Shown one piece after another: positions 25,891-34,931 of a stretch of 64,000 bases of DNA. The notes below the pieces were generated by a model that saw only the letters and a list, made by a program, of their open reading frames with translations, did no database searches and had not been told where the DNA came from. The position numbers and the translations under genes are program-made. The stretch comes from Mucilaginibacter pedocola (GTDB taxonomy: Bacteria; Bacteroidota; Bacteroidia; Sphingobacteriales; Sphingobacteriaceae). Position 1 is the stretch's first letter; each line of letters begins with the position of its first letter. Location of the stretch: NCBI RefSeq assembly GCF_002013915.1, contig NZ_MBTF01000005.1, positions 62,001 through 126,000 on the forward strand. The letters run 5' to 3'.

Positions 25891-27156
25891 TTAATTGCTA
25901 ATGCGGTAAATTCTGCCTTTGGGCATATCGGTAAGGGCGTAAAGCGCACCATCGGGCCCTTGTATTACCTTACGCATGCGCTGCCCTTCCGTTGCAAGCA
26001 GGCGTTCTTCGCCAACAACTTTGTTATTACTTATTACCAGCCTGATAATGTGCCTTCCCTTTAGCGCAGCAACAAAAAGGTTGTTTTTCCATTCGGGTAC
26101 AAGGGTACCGGTATAAAATGCTATAGCGCTTGGCGCAATGGCAGGGTCCCAGTAATAAATGGGTTGTACCATCCCGCTTTGTTGGGTGCCATTGCCAACT
26201 GTTGTGCCAATAAGCGGGCCGCTGTTTTCCAATCCGTAGGCAATTACAGGCCAGCCATAGTTTGCACCACGTTTTATCAGGTTTATTTCGTCACCAGCCA
26301 TGGGGCCATGTTCTGCTTCCCATAGTTCGCCGGTAGCGGGGTTAAATGCCAGTCCTTGCGGGTCGCGGTGCCCTAACGACCATAACTCGGGTATTACTCC
26401 TGCTTGCCCCGAAAACGGGTTTCCGGGTGCTGCACTGCCATCTTTTTTTATACGTACTATTTTACCTAAAGGAGAATCCATTGCCTGTGCCTTTATGCGT
26501 ATACCATCATCGTAACGCTCGCCAAAACAAGCAAACAGGTAGCCGTTTTTATCAAACAACAACTGCGAGCCGGGGTGCTGCACACCAGTGTACGATGGGG
26601 TAGCGCGATAGATAATGGTTACATCTTCAAAAGTGGTTTCATCAGCCGATAGTTTGGCCCGGGCAATGCTGGTTATAAAATCGGTTGCCGTTAATGGCTC
26701 CACAAACGACCAAAACACCAGCCTTGTAGTGGCAAAGTCGGGATCGAGCACAATATCCTGCAGCCCGCTGTCGCTTCGGTACTTTACGGCGGGTACTCCG
26801 TTTATTTTGTTGCCGATAGCCCCGGAAGCGGTAACAATACGTATGTTGCCGGGTTTTTCGGTAACCAGCATCCGCCCATCAGGCAAAAACGCCATCGACC
26901 ATGGGTACGAAAGATCGGAGGTTAGGATTTTTACGTTAAGCGGAGTTGTAGTTTGTACCGAACCAACCCGTGTTTGAAAAGGGAACGATGGTATTTGTTC
27001 AGGAGCAACTTTTGGCAAGGTTTCTACCGGCGGTAATAACGATACAGGTATTTCTTCCGGTGGAGGATCAACTTGCACCCGGTCTAACTTTTTTGCACAA
27101 GAAGACATAATGACAATAGCACAGCATCCAACAATAACATCCGCAAATTTCATCAT
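25891..27156 (-). CDS. PQQ-type soluble aldose sugar dehydrogenase, lipoprotein
   Basis: 421 aa. Lipobox M17-S18-S19-C20; a proline-rich linker (about 28-60) leads to a six-bladed GSDH/sorbosone-dehydrogenase domain. Recognisable parts include YPWSMAFLPDGRMLVTEKPG, YTGVQHPGSQLLFDKNGYLF, LWSLGHRDPQGLAFNP and LWEAEHGPMAGDEINLI, the last two bearing the His and metal-site acids of the soluble PQQ glucose dehydrogenase family. The enzyme oxidises aldoses to lactones in the periplasm. It is convergent with the phosphatase (7 nt apart). Sugar acids can solubilise mineral phosphate, which would fit the region, but that link is inference. Confidence 0.85.
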   Translation of the reverse strand: MMKFADVIVGCCAIVIMSSCAKKLDRVQVDPPPEEIPVSLLPPVETLPKVAPEQIPSFPFQTRVGSVQTTTPLNVKILTSDLSYPWSMAFLPDGRMLVTEKPGNIRIVTASGAIGNKINGVPAVKYRSDSGLQDIVLDPDFATTRLVFWSFVEPLTATDFITSIARAKLSADETTFEDVTIIYRATPSYTGVQHPGSQLLFDKNGYLFACFGERYDDGIRIKAQAMDSPLGKIVRIKKDGSAAPGNPFSGQAGVIPELWSLGHRDPQGLAFNPATGELWEAEHGPMAGDEINLIKRGANYGWPVIAYGLENSGPLIGTTVGNGTQQSGMVQPIYYWDPAIAPSAIAFYTGTLVPEWKNNLFVAALKGRHIIRLVISNNKVVGEERLLATEGQRMRKVIQGPDGALYALTDMPKGRIYRISN

Positions 27157-27191
27157 GTGAGGTATAGGAGTTTAGTATTGCCAATTTAAGC

Positions 27192-27230
27192 AATTTCTCC
27201 GGAATTAATTCAGAATTTCTCCAAAATTAA
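27192..27230 (-). promoter_or_regulatory. 22-bp-period direct repeat upstream of sugar dehydrogenase
   Basis: On the plus strand AATTTCTCCGGAATTAA (27192-27208) and AATTTCTCCAAAATTAA (27214-27230) match at 15 of 17 bases, 22 bp apart (two 11-bp turns). A TAAATTGG box, one base from TAnnTTTG, follows on the minus strand. The wording differs from the TAAYNN repeats, so another regulator is likely. Confidence 0.45.
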
Positions 27231-27239
27231 CCCGCTAAC

Positions 27240-27902
27240 TTACGAATGATGAGTGCTTTCCGCTCTTGCCAGTTCATTTAATTCTTTAAGATTGGTGTCA
27301 ATTGGGTGTTGTTTTAGCAGCCTTGCAAAGAACAATAGGTTAGCCACCGTATAACGCAAGGTTTGGTTGGTAAAGTAATGCTGTTCGCCGCCTGCCTCTA
27401 CATAATCTTTCCCCCGGCCGGCAAGCCCTACCCAATAGGCATTCACGTTAGGAGGGATAGTGAAGCCAAACTCTTGCATGGCCCACAATATTTGTGCTGC
27501 GCAGGAGTGCGCCCCATCTTCGTTGCCGGTTATTAAGCAGCCGGCTACTTTGTTATAGGTAAAGTACTGCCCGGTTTCTTCATCTGCTTTATCCTTTTCA
27601 TGAAATATAGCATCAAGCCTTTCAATTACCCGCTGCGCAGTTGATGCCAGCCGTCCCATCCATATTGGCGTAGCCAAAATGAAAATATTGCAGGTGCGTA
27701 TCTTCTCTAATAAAATGGGCCATTCATCGCCGTTGCCCATATCGCTTTCGGTGCCGGGCAAAACGTTATGGTCTACCAACCGCAGTACCTCCGTTTCGGC
27801 ACCCTGCTCCTGTAGTTGGGTAATCGCTTTATTGATGAGCGCTTCGGTATTCGAAAACTCCGGCGAAGGCTTTAAAGTACAATTCAGAATAAATGCTTTC
27901 AT
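27240..27902 (-). CDS. Flavodoxin-fold NAD(P)H-dependent FMN reductase family protein
   Basis: 220 aa from the ATG at 27902, giving a standard flavodoxin-like N-terminus (KAFILNCTLKPSPEFSNTEALI, the phosphate-binding loop). FILATPIWMGRLASTAQRVIERLD near residue 85-105 is the FMN-ring contact segment, and KVAGCLITGNEDGAHSCAAQ near 135-155 the second. The family uses FMN and NAD(P)H to reduce quinones or other small molecules. Oddly, an intrinsic terminator T-tract ends immediately before the ATG, so expression must come from read-through or a leaderless start. Confidence 0.82.
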   Translation of the reverse strand: MKAFILNCTLKPSPEFSNTEALINKAITQLQEQGAETEVLRLVDHNVLPGTESDMGNGDEWPILLEKIRTCNIFILATPIWMGRLASTAQRVIERLDAIFHEKDKADEETGQYFTYNKVAGCLITGNEDGAHSCAAQILWAMQEFGFTIPPNVNAYWVGLAGRGKDYVEAGGEQHYFTNQTLRYTVANLLFFARLLKQHPIDTNLKELNELARAESTHHS

Positions 27903-27940
27903 AAAAAAGGCAAGCTGTTTTAATTTCAACAGCCTGCCTT
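27903..27940 (-). terminator. Intrinsic terminator abutting a start codon
   Basis: On the minus strand the stem AAGGCAGGCTGTT (27940-27928) / AACAGCTTGCCTT (27919-27907), with one mismatch, is followed by a T-run to 27903; the next base begins the ATG of the flavodoxin gene. It lies downstream of the TIM-barrel isomerase gene. Confidence 0.75.
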
Positions 27941-27964
27941 CAAATATGTTGCGGGGAATTACAA

Positions 27965-28957
27965 TTAAGCCATGCGCCCGGCTTTTTCTACCAGGTTTTT
28001 AACGGCAGTAGTTCCGGCATAATCGTCAAGGTATTTGGCATCCTTGGTATACATTTTAAACAGGCCGCCTTCGTATTCAATACTTATCCAGCCTTTAAAG
28101 CCCGAGGTTTTAATAATCTTCATCATCTTGTAGAAATCGGTTTCGGGGTCGTCACCATTCTCGGCAAAATAGTGCGATTTGGCGTGCACGCCTTTTGCAA
28201 AGGGCATCAGTTCGGTCATGCCTTTATACTTATCGTATTCTTCCAAACATTTGGTAGCCATATAGCCGGCAATATCATTAGTTGCAGGCTTGGTGCGGTT
28301 GATACAGAAGTTTCCAAAATCGGCCAGCACGCCACAGTGTTTATTGTTCACCTGTTTCATTACATCGGCCAGCCATGCGCCATTGCACGATATACCCACG
28401 TGGTTTTCTACAATAACATCAACATTGCTCTTCCTGCCATATTCTATCAGTTTGCCCAGGCTGTCAACCGCCGCAGTAGCTACTGCCTTAGGGTCGCCGT
28501 CGCCTTCTAAGTTTACGCGTATCATGGGGCAGCCAAGGGTGGCGGCGGCATCTATCCATTTATAGTGGTTCTCTACGGCTTTAAGGCGGGTTGCCTCGGT
28601 AAGGTCGCCCAGTATGCCTTCGCCATCAATCATAATGCGCAGGTTGTAGCTGCCGTTATCGGCGGCGCGTTGTTTCAAGTCGGCAAGGTATTTTGCATCT
28701 TTGGCTTTATCGGCAAAAAACATCGAGCAGTAATCGAGTCCGCTTATGCCAAGTTCTTTTGCTTTCGCCGCAAAATCCAAAGCGTTCAGCTTGCCTGTCC
28801 AAAATTGGCTGGCGAACGAGAATTGCGACACGGCAACTTTAAAAAACAAATCTTTGCCCGTGTTGGCGTACAAATATTCGGGCACACTGGCGGCAAGCCC
28901 AATGCCGGCGGCACCCATAGCGGCCTGCCTGATAAAATCTCTGCGATTGGTTTTCAT
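27965..28957 (-). CDS. Tat-exported sugar phosphate isomerase/epimerase-like TIM-barrel protein
   Basis: 330 aa. A twin-arginine signal R5-R6-D7-F8-I9 and a following hydrophobic stretch (AAMGAAGIGLAAS) indicate folded export to the periplasm. The rest is an AP-endonuclease-2/xylose-isomerase-like TIM barrel: LGISGLDYCSMFF, GCPMIRVNLEGDG, DVIVENHVG, GVLADFGNFC, KGVHAKSH and GWISIEYEGG carry the usual metal ligands Glu, Asp, His and Glu. Members include inosose dehydratases and sugar epimerases; substrate cannot be told. It is transcribed divergently from a Nudix-type regulator with an operator between them. Confidence 0.8.
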   Translation of the reverse strand: MKTNRRDFIRQAAMGAAGIGLAASVPEYLYANTGKDLFFKVAVSQFSFASQFWTGKLNALDFAAKAKELGISGLDYCSMFFADKAKDAKYLADLKQRAADNGSYNLRIMIDGEGILGDLTEATRLKAVENHYKWIDAAATLGCPMIRVNLEGDGDPKAVATAAVDSLGKLIEYGRKSNVDVIVENHVGISCNGAWLADVMKQVNNKHCGVLADFGNFCINRTKPATNDIAGYMATKCLEEYDKYKGMTELMPFAKGVHAKSHYFAENGDDPETDFYKMMKIIKTSGFKGWISIEYEGGLFKMYTKDAKYLDDYAGTTAVKNLVEKAGRMA

Positions 28958-29013
28958 GATATTGGCTTATTGATAATTGGTTTATGAAATTGAAGGTAGA
29001 CACAATATTTTAT

Positions 29014-29036
29014 TATTTAGTAAATTTCACTAAATA
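29014..29036. promoter_or_regulatory. Palindromic operator between isomerase and Nudix regulator
   Basis: TATTTAGT (29014-29021) and ACTAAATA (29029-29036) are perfect 8-bp inverted half-sites separated by 7 nt. It lies 57 nt from the isomerase start and 46 nt from the regulator start, a typical site for a regulator controlling both directions. Confidence 0.65.
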
Positions 29037-29081
29037 AATTTAAAATACGTTTTTTTATCAGGGAATGTTAATTTTAACCCG

Positions 29082-29858
29082 ATGGTACGGCAAGAGCAAA
29101 TAGAAGATTTTATACTGAACGGGCATAAGGAGTATATTCCGCACGTATCGTTAGATTGTGCCATATTCGGCTATCACGAACAGCAGCTGAAGCTTTTGCT
29201 CATCAAACACAAAGCGATAGATGGCTGGTGCCTGCCCGGCGGCTACATTAAGCGAACGGAAAAACTTGTTGAAGCCGCCGCGCGAAACGTGAGAGAGCGC
29301 ACTGGTATAGATAACCTGTTTTTGCAGCAATTTAAAACCTTTGGTGACCCGAACCGCGCCCGTTTTGAGGAGTTTGACGAGGAACGATGGTACGAGGCGA
29401 CAGGCGTACGCGTAACGCGCGATAACTGGCTGATAGACCAAACTATCTCCATCGGCTTTTATTCGATAACCGATTTTTCGCGCACTACTTTACAGCCTGA
29501 TGTAATGAGTGTAGAGTGCGAGTGGTTTGATATAGATGCCCTGCCACCGCTGGAATTTGACCATGATGAGATGGTGCAGGAAGCCCTGCATACCATGCGC
29601 ATACACCTGTACCATTACCCCATTGGCTACAATATGCTGCCTGAGAAATTTACGCTTACCGAGATACACGCCCTTTACGAAACCCTGCTTGGCAAAAAAC
29701 TTGATATCAGTAATTTCCCCAAAAAACTTATAGCGCTTGGCTTGCTCACCAAGCTTGACGAAAAGCGTAGCATTGGCCCGCACCGCTCACCACATTTGTA
29801 TAAATTCGATAAGGAACGGTACGATGAAGCCTTGAAAAACGGGGTAGTGTTAAGTTAA
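29082..29858 (+). CDS. Nudix-related transcriptional regulator (NrtR/AraR-like)
   Basis: 258 aa. The N-terminal Nudix domain (about 20-160) has the box GGYIKRTEKLVEAAARNVRERTGI region, in which the catalytic R-E-U-x-E-E core reads R-N-V-R-E-R; losing two of the acidic metal ligands suggests ligand sensing rather than hydrolysis. The C-terminal winged helix (about 170-250) includes FTLTEIHALYETLLGKKLDISNFPKKL, as in NrtR and the Bacteroides AraR. Family members sense ADP-ribose-type compounds or sugars. It is divergent from the TIM-barrel isomerase with a palindrome between. Confidence 0.85.
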   Translation: MVRQEQIEDFILNGHKEYIPHVSLDCAIFGYHEQQLKLLLIKHKAIDGWCLPGGYIKRTEKLVEAAARNVRERTGIDNLFLQQFKTFGDPNRARFEEFDEERWYEATGVRVTRDNWLIDQTISIGFYSITDFSRTTLQPDVMSVECEWFDIDALPPLEFDHDEMVQEALHTMRIHLYHYPIGYNMLPEKFTLTEIHALYETLLGKKLDISNFPKKLIALGLLTKLDEKRSIGPHRSPHLYKFDKERYDEALKNGVVLS

Positions 29859-32164
29859 TAAACCAAACTTGTTGCCTCAATTTCCCCTTTATTAGCATCG
29901 CCCGGCTCTATCATGTAAATATGTAAAGGCGTTTGCCTTACCCTGCTGCCGGGTGTTTGCACGGGTGCCTGGTAAATGTATTTCACTTTTATTTTGTGCA
30001 GGCCTTCGGCTAATGGTAACATGTATTCGGTTTCGGTTATCTTTTCGCCATCTATAAAAAGCTGGGTATCGGTGTATGAGGCCTGCGAGAAGTTATAGGC
30101 GCCATCGGTGGGGATATCGATGTAGCCATCGTAAACCACCCCAAAGTAAGGGTTGTCTTTCTTTAACGGTTCGGCGTTCAGCTTATCAGTAGTTGCCGAA
30201 TCGGTGAGGGCAACATAGTCCAGTTGATCCGGCGAGGTGAAGCGCCCTTTCACCATTTTATATTTCAGCCCTTTTTTGCCATTGGTGTACACGGTTGCAG
30301 GTATCAGCGGACGGTTATACATCAGCACGCGGGTTGCAATACTGCGGCGGCCTGTGGGGGTTATTACTCGGGCTTTAAACTCGCGCTTTTCGCCTGCCGG
30401 GATGGTGATGGTAACCGGCGAGGTATATTCCCAATCGGTATCCAGCGGGTCGCGGCCGTTTAGGGTGTAATAGATGCGTGCACCCGGAACGACCGAACTC
30501 GGTGTATAGGTAAACTTAGGGCCAAACACAATGGTATCTATCACCGCAGACGGCGTTGGCACCCTGTAGTTATAGCCCATACTCTCCAATTTATCGAAAT
30601 GCCCGGCGAGCCTCACATTGGCAAAGTTATCGTAGTTTTTGTTCTCAGGTTTACTCCAGGCTACTTCCGATAAGGCGAACAATCGTGGGAATATCTGGTA
30701 CTGTAGCTTAGCCATGGTGGGTACGTACTCTGTCCACAAGTTGCCCTGGGTGCCTATCACATATTTGCGTTCATCCTGCGCTAATTGTTTCGATACCGGG
30801 TCGTAATCGTAAGTTTCCTTCAGCACCGCATAGCGCCCGAACGATACAGGCTCTTGAGGCGAGCCGCTTTGGTAATGGTCGAAATAGTTGCCGGTGGTTT
30901 GCGGCGTCATGATAACATTGTGGTGCTGGCGCGCAGCGGCAATACCGCCATCTTCGCCGGTCCAGCTCATTACGGTAGCATTAGGTGCCAGGCCGCCTTC
31001 TAATATCTCATCCCAGCCAATAATGCTGCGGCCTTTGCTATTGATGAATTTCTCCATCCGCTGGATGAAATAACTTTGTACTTCCTTTTCATCCTTTAGC
31101 CCTTTTTCTTTCATGAGGCTTTGCACAAAGGCCGATTCTTTCCAGGGCTGTTTATTAGCCTCGTCGCCGCCTATGTGTATGTACTTGCTGGGGAACAAGT
31201 CCATCACCTCGGTAAGTACGTTTTGCAAAAAATTAAATGTTTCTTCGGTAGGGCAGTAGAGGCCATTGATGCTACGGGGTGGATTATTAGGGTCGGCAGG
31301 TTCGCAGCGCAGTTCGGGGTAGGCGCGCAGGGCAGCATCCGAGTGGGCGGGCATCTCAATTTCGGGCACTACGTTAATGTAGCGGTCGGCCGCAAATTTT
31401 ACCACATCGCGTATCTGGTCCTGTGTGTAAAAGCCGCCATAGCTTAGGCTGTCGGGCCAGTCGCGGTTATTGCCATACATGGTTTGCAGGCGAAAGCCGC
31501 CCACATCGGTAAGTTTGGGGTATTTTTTTATTTGGATGCGCCAGCCCTGCCCATCAACCAAATGCCAGTGGAAGGTATTCAGCTTGTAAGCAGCCAGTAC
31601 GTCTATCACCTGTTTTACCTGCTCTACGGTAAAAAAGTGGCGCGATACATCCAGCATCATCCCGCGATAGCCAAACCTTGGTGCATCTTCTATAGTTACG
31701 CAGGGCAATTTGCTGCTCGCCCCGGCTTCAACAGGGAACAACTGTATAAGCGTTTGCAGTCCGTAGAACAAGCCGGCGCCTTTGCCTATGATGGTTATCT
31801 TTTTTGGAGTGATGGTAAGTTTGTAGCCTTCTGCAGGCAGCTTATCGGCACCAACCGAAGTAAGTACCAAGCCTGTTGCGGGTTTGGCCTTGTGGTTGTA
31901 TTTAGATATTTTATTGTTAAGATGGCGGTTATCCTTCAAAAAGCTTTTCAGGAAAAGGATGGTTTTGTCCTTCGGCTTATCTGTCTTTATTAAGGTTTGC
32001 CCGCTAAAGGTAAATGTGCCCGATGCTTTTTTTACCGATGCCGGCGCCGGTATAATGCCCAGGTATGGGTCGGCAGCAGGTGTTTGTGCTTTGGTAGATA
32101 GTGTTGACGCTATGAGTGTAAAGAGCAGTAATGCCGCTTGCAGGCGCAAAGTTTTAGTATTCAT
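29855..32164 (-). CDS. Beta-N-acetylhexosaminidase, glycoside hydrolase family 20
   Basis: 769 aa, exported (signal peptide ends STKAQ). The GH20b-like N-terminal domain (about 30-145) precedes the catalytic barrel (about 150-500): RFGYRGMMLDVSRHFF, NTFHWHLVDGQGWRI, and the catalytic pair D-E in IHIGGDEANK near residue 338. After it come a chitobiase-type C-terminal module (about 540-620: PGARIYYTLNGRDP) and a PA14/beta-sandwich-like end (about 640-755). It releases terminal GlcNAc or GalNAc from chitin, peptidoglycan or glycans. It ends overlapping the Nudix regulator gene by 4 nt (convergent). Confidence 0.93.
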   Translation of the reverse strand: MNTKTLRLQAALLLFTLIASTLSTKAQTPAADPYLGIIPAPASVKKASGTFTFSGQTLIKTDKPKDKTILFLKSFLKDNRHLNNKISKYNHKAKPATGLVLTSVGADKLPAEGYKLTITPKKITIIGKGAGLFYGLQTLIQLFPVEAGASSKLPCVTIEDAPRFGYRGMMLDVSRHFFTVEQVKQVIDVLAAYKLNTFHWHLVDGQGWRIQIKKYPKLTDVGGFRLQTMYGNNRDWPDSLSYGGFYTQDQIRDVVKFAADRYINVVPEIEMPAHSDAALRAYPELRCEPADPNNPPRSINGLYCPTEETFNFLQNVLTEVMDLFPSKYIHIGGDEANKQPWKESAFVQSLMKEKGLKDEKEVQSYFIQRMEKFINSKGRSIIGWDEILEGGLAPNATVMSWTGEDGGIAAARQHHNVIMTPQTTGNYFDHYQSGSPQEPVSFGRYAVLKETYDYDPVSKQLAQDERKYVIGTQGNLWTEYVPTMAKLQYQIFPRLFALSEVAWSKPENKNYDNFANVRLAGHFDKLESMGYNYRVPTPSAVIDTIVFGPKFTYTPSSVVPGARIYYTLNGRDPLDTDWEYTSPVTITIPAGEKREFKARVITPTGRRSIATRVLMYNRPLIPATVYTNGKKGLKYKMVKGRFTSPDQLDYVALTDSATTDKLNAEPLKKDNPYFGVVYDGYIDIPTDGAYNFSQASYTDTQLFIDGEKITETEYMLPLAEGLHKIKVKYIYQAPVQTPGSRVRQTPLHIYMIEPGDANKGEIEATSLVY

Positions 32165-32211
32165 TACGAGGGAGATGTGGTTGCCCGGCTAATTTAATGA
32201 TTAAAAAAGCA

Positions 32212-34824
32212 TTAGCGCAATATGGTAATGTAACCTGTTTGTGGCTTTCGGCCATCAGTTCGCAAATCGATGATATAATAGTAAACGCCCGCGGGCAGTT
32301 GCTTGCCGCCGGAGGTGCCATCCCAAGGTTTTTTGTAGCCTACCGAATGGAAAACCTGCAGCCCGTACCGGTTATAAACATTAACCCGTGCCTGCGGGAA
32401 AGCAGGCAGGAAGGTAAGCGCCCAGGTATCGTTCACCCCGTCGGCATTTGGCGTAAAGGTGTTGGGTACATTCATACTTTGGGCAACACTAACGGTTACT
32501 TCAGCCGAGTTTTCGCACCCGCTGGTACCCACAACAGTTAGCGTGTACACGGTTGTTTCCTCCGGGTTTGCCAAAGGGGTTTTAACTGTGGCATCGCTCA
32601 ACCCCGTAGCCGGCGACCAGCGATAACTTGTAATATTACCCGTAATAACAGGCTCTATCTGTACGGCCTTGCCATCAATAGCTACAAAGCCTTTGTTAAA
32701 CGTAATAGTTGGCGATGGGGTAATTTGAATAATAATAGGGTCGCTTATGCCTACCGGCGGGACGGTACATTCGCGTGTTGCGGTTAACCGGCAGGTAATG
32801 CGGTCGCCGTTTTCAAGGTTGTTTGCACTATAGGTTTTGCCTTCGCCAACTTTGGTATCATTACGGTACCAGTCGTAACGGGGCACTAACCCTTCATCGG
32901 TACCGGTTGCGGTAAAGCTAATAAGCGTACCTGCACAAACAGCTACCTGGGTGTCGCTGGTTATTTCAACTTTTGGGTTAAGGGGCGGCTCCACCGTAAC
33001 GGGGATGGGCACTGTGGTAGTGCAGCCCGTGGCATCGGTAAGGGTTAAATTGTAGGTACCGCTGGCCCTGAAAGTATTGGTAGGCCCTATGGGCGTTTCG
33101 CCGCCATCCCAAACATACTTTTCCCATCCGCCCGCCGTAACGGTTGTAGATCCGCAATCGCTCACGCGTATTAGCGTAGGGTAGGGCGGGCTTATGGTAA
33201 CCTGTTGGTTAAGCGTAGTTTGGCATCCATTGGCAGTGGTGATGGTGACGGTATACAAGCCACCTACTATAAAAGTATTAACCGCACTGGTTGGCGATTC
33301 GCCGCCATTCCACAAATAGGCTACACCTCCGCTTGCTGTCAGGGTAACTCTTTCGCAACTGAGCGGGTTGCCTGTTATGCTTACCCCGGAGTTTGCTATT
33401 TCAACAGTTTTGGAAACGGTAGCGCTGCAGCCATTAGCATCGGTAGCAAAAAGCGTATAGGTGCCGCTGGTGGTAAAGGTATTAGTGGCATTGGTTGGCG
33501 TCAGCCCGCCGCTCCACAAGTAGTAAGTTGCTCCGCTTGCCGTTAGGGTAACCTGGTCGCAACCTTTTGTATTACCGGTTATGGTAAGGGTGGGAGCTTC
33601 AATAGTAATGGTTTTTGATGCAGAAGCTGTGCAGCCATCGGCATTAGTTACCAATACGGTATATGTACCGCTTTGAGTAAAAGTATTACTTGCCGAATTG
33701 GGTGTATTGCCGCCATCCCAAAGGTAAGTTTGCCCGCCGCTTGCCGTAAGCGTTAGGCTGCCGCAGCCGGTGGAGTTGCCGGTAATGGTTGCCCCAAGTG
33801 TTACTTCCTGCTCGGCGTAGGAGGTGCAGCCATTTTCCTGGGTTATTATTACCGAATATTTGCCGCTGGTGGTGAAAGTGTTTTCGCGTTCGGTTGGCGT
33901 TAGCCCGCCATTCCATTGGTAAGTTTGCCCCGGGCTTGCCGCAATGGTAATACTATTACAACTTGTTGCAACAGTGGTTAAGTAGGCTTGTGGCGAGGTG
34001 GCAACAGGTAATGCAAAGCCACGACCGTAAAAGTTACTGCAGCCGTTGGCATCGGTAACAGCTACGGCATAAAACCCGCTTTGGTAAACATGGTTTATTT
34101 GTGATGTTGGCGAATCGCCGCCGCCATACCATTTGTATGATACGCCATTGCCGCCCACGGCTTTGAAATTAGATACGCCGCAAGGGCCCGATGTATACTC
34201 TATATCAACCGGTGAAGTTACCGGGGCTAAGCCCCAGGTAATGTTCGAATAAAATTCTTCATTATCAGAGCCGATATCAATGCACTCGAACTCGCCGGGG
34301 AACAGAACGATCGCGAAACCTTCATGCCCCGTAAGTTTCGAGTCGTGGTTGTACGTCATGCCGCCACCGTCGTATAAAACTATGTAGGGGGCCGAAAAAT
34401 TTAATGCAGTAGTATTATTGCCAACATCGCTGCCGAGCGACGATATCAGCATCACCGGGTTGGTTACCTTGCGCGAGAAACAAACGGTACTGCGTCCTCG
34501 CTGCCCGCTGCCCCAGGTAGTTTGTGGCACCATGCCATTTGGCGCCGGATAAGGCGATGCATCAAATTTAGCACGGTTAAAAATATCTGTTTTGCCGGCA
34601 AAATACGAAGTAAGGGTTACCCTTACATTACCTGTCGACGTTGCTATTTCACCCTCAGCCACATTACTGTTAATATTGCCCCAGGTAGCCCAATCGATAC
34701 CGCAGTTTGCAGCAGGCATAGTTTTTAAAAGTTTAAGGCTATCGGCAGTTGCAGGTACGGCTAATACTTTTGTTGCTAAAGACAACAACAAGCAGTAAAA
34801 TATAAGAAGTGAACGCTTTTTCAA
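32212..34824 (-). CDS. Large T9SS-secreted protein with Ig-like repeats (type B sorting domain)
   Basis: 870 aa. Signal peptide ends KVLA. Residues about 35-215 are an unrecognised N-terminal domain. Six repeats of about 68-72 residues follow (about 215-620), each with a starting Cys, a pattern Y-x-W-x-G-G-x-x-P-T, N-T-F-x-x-S-G-x-Y and N-G-C, likely Ig/PKD-like surface modules with one disulfide each. Two further beta modules lead to the gliding-motility-type C-terminal domain: VPNTFTPNADGVNDTW, VNVYNRYGLQVF, PAGVYYYIIDL. This domain (CHU_C/TIGR04131) directs export by type IX secretion. Probably an adhesin or surface structural protein. Confidence 0.88.
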   Translation of the reverse strand: MKKRSLLIFYCLLLSLATKVLAVPATADSLKLLKTMPAANCGIDWATWGNINSNVAEGEIATSTGNVRVTLTSYFAGKTDIFNRAKFDASPYPAPNGMVPQTTWGSGQRGRSTVCFSRKVTNPVMLISSLGSDVGNNTTALNFSAPYIVLYDGGGMTYNHDSKLTGHEGFAIVLFPGEFECIDIGSDNEEFYSNITWGLAPVTSPVDIEYTSGPCGVSNFKAVGGNGVSYKWYGGGDSPTSQINHVYQSGFYAVAVTDANGCSNFYGRGFALPVATSPQAYLTTVATSCNSITIAASPGQTYQWNGGLTPTERENTFTTSGKYSVIITQENGCTSYAEQEVTLGATITGNSTGCGSLTLTASGGQTYLWDGGNTPNSASNTFTQSGTYTVLVTNADGCTASASKTITIEAPTLTITGNTKGCDQVTLTASGATYYLWSGGLTPTNATNTFTTSGTYTLFATDANGCSATVSKTVEIANSGVSITGNPLSCERVTLTASGGVAYLWNGGESPTSAVNTFIVGGLYTVTITTANGCQTTLNQQVTISPPYPTLIRVSDCGSTTVTAGGWEKYVWDGGETPIGPTNTFRASGTYNLTLTDATGCTTTVPIPVTVEPPLNPKVEITSDTQVAVCAGTLISFTATGTDEGLVPRYDWYRNDTKVGEGKTYSANNLENGDRITCRLTATRECTVPPVGISDPIIIQITPSPTITFNKGFVAIDGKAVQIEPVITGNITSYRWSPATGLSDATVKTPLANPEETTVYTLTVVGTSGCENSAEVTVSVAQSMNVPNTFTPNADGVNDTWALTFLPAFPQARVNVYNRYGLQVFHSVGYKKPWDGTSGGKQLPAGVYYYIIDLRTDGRKPQTGYITILR

Positions 34825-34931
34825 AAACAGGTTATTAGGCCGCTTGAAGATACATTTTTTTTCGTCTCATGAAACTTAAATATTATCCCGCCTAATTGCC
34901 TAAATTGCACGCCTCAATTTCTGAATGTAAT

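Noticed and set aside
31484..31993. 169-aa plus-strand frame
   Set aside because: Antisense to the GH20 gene, whose motifs are intact; no independent support.
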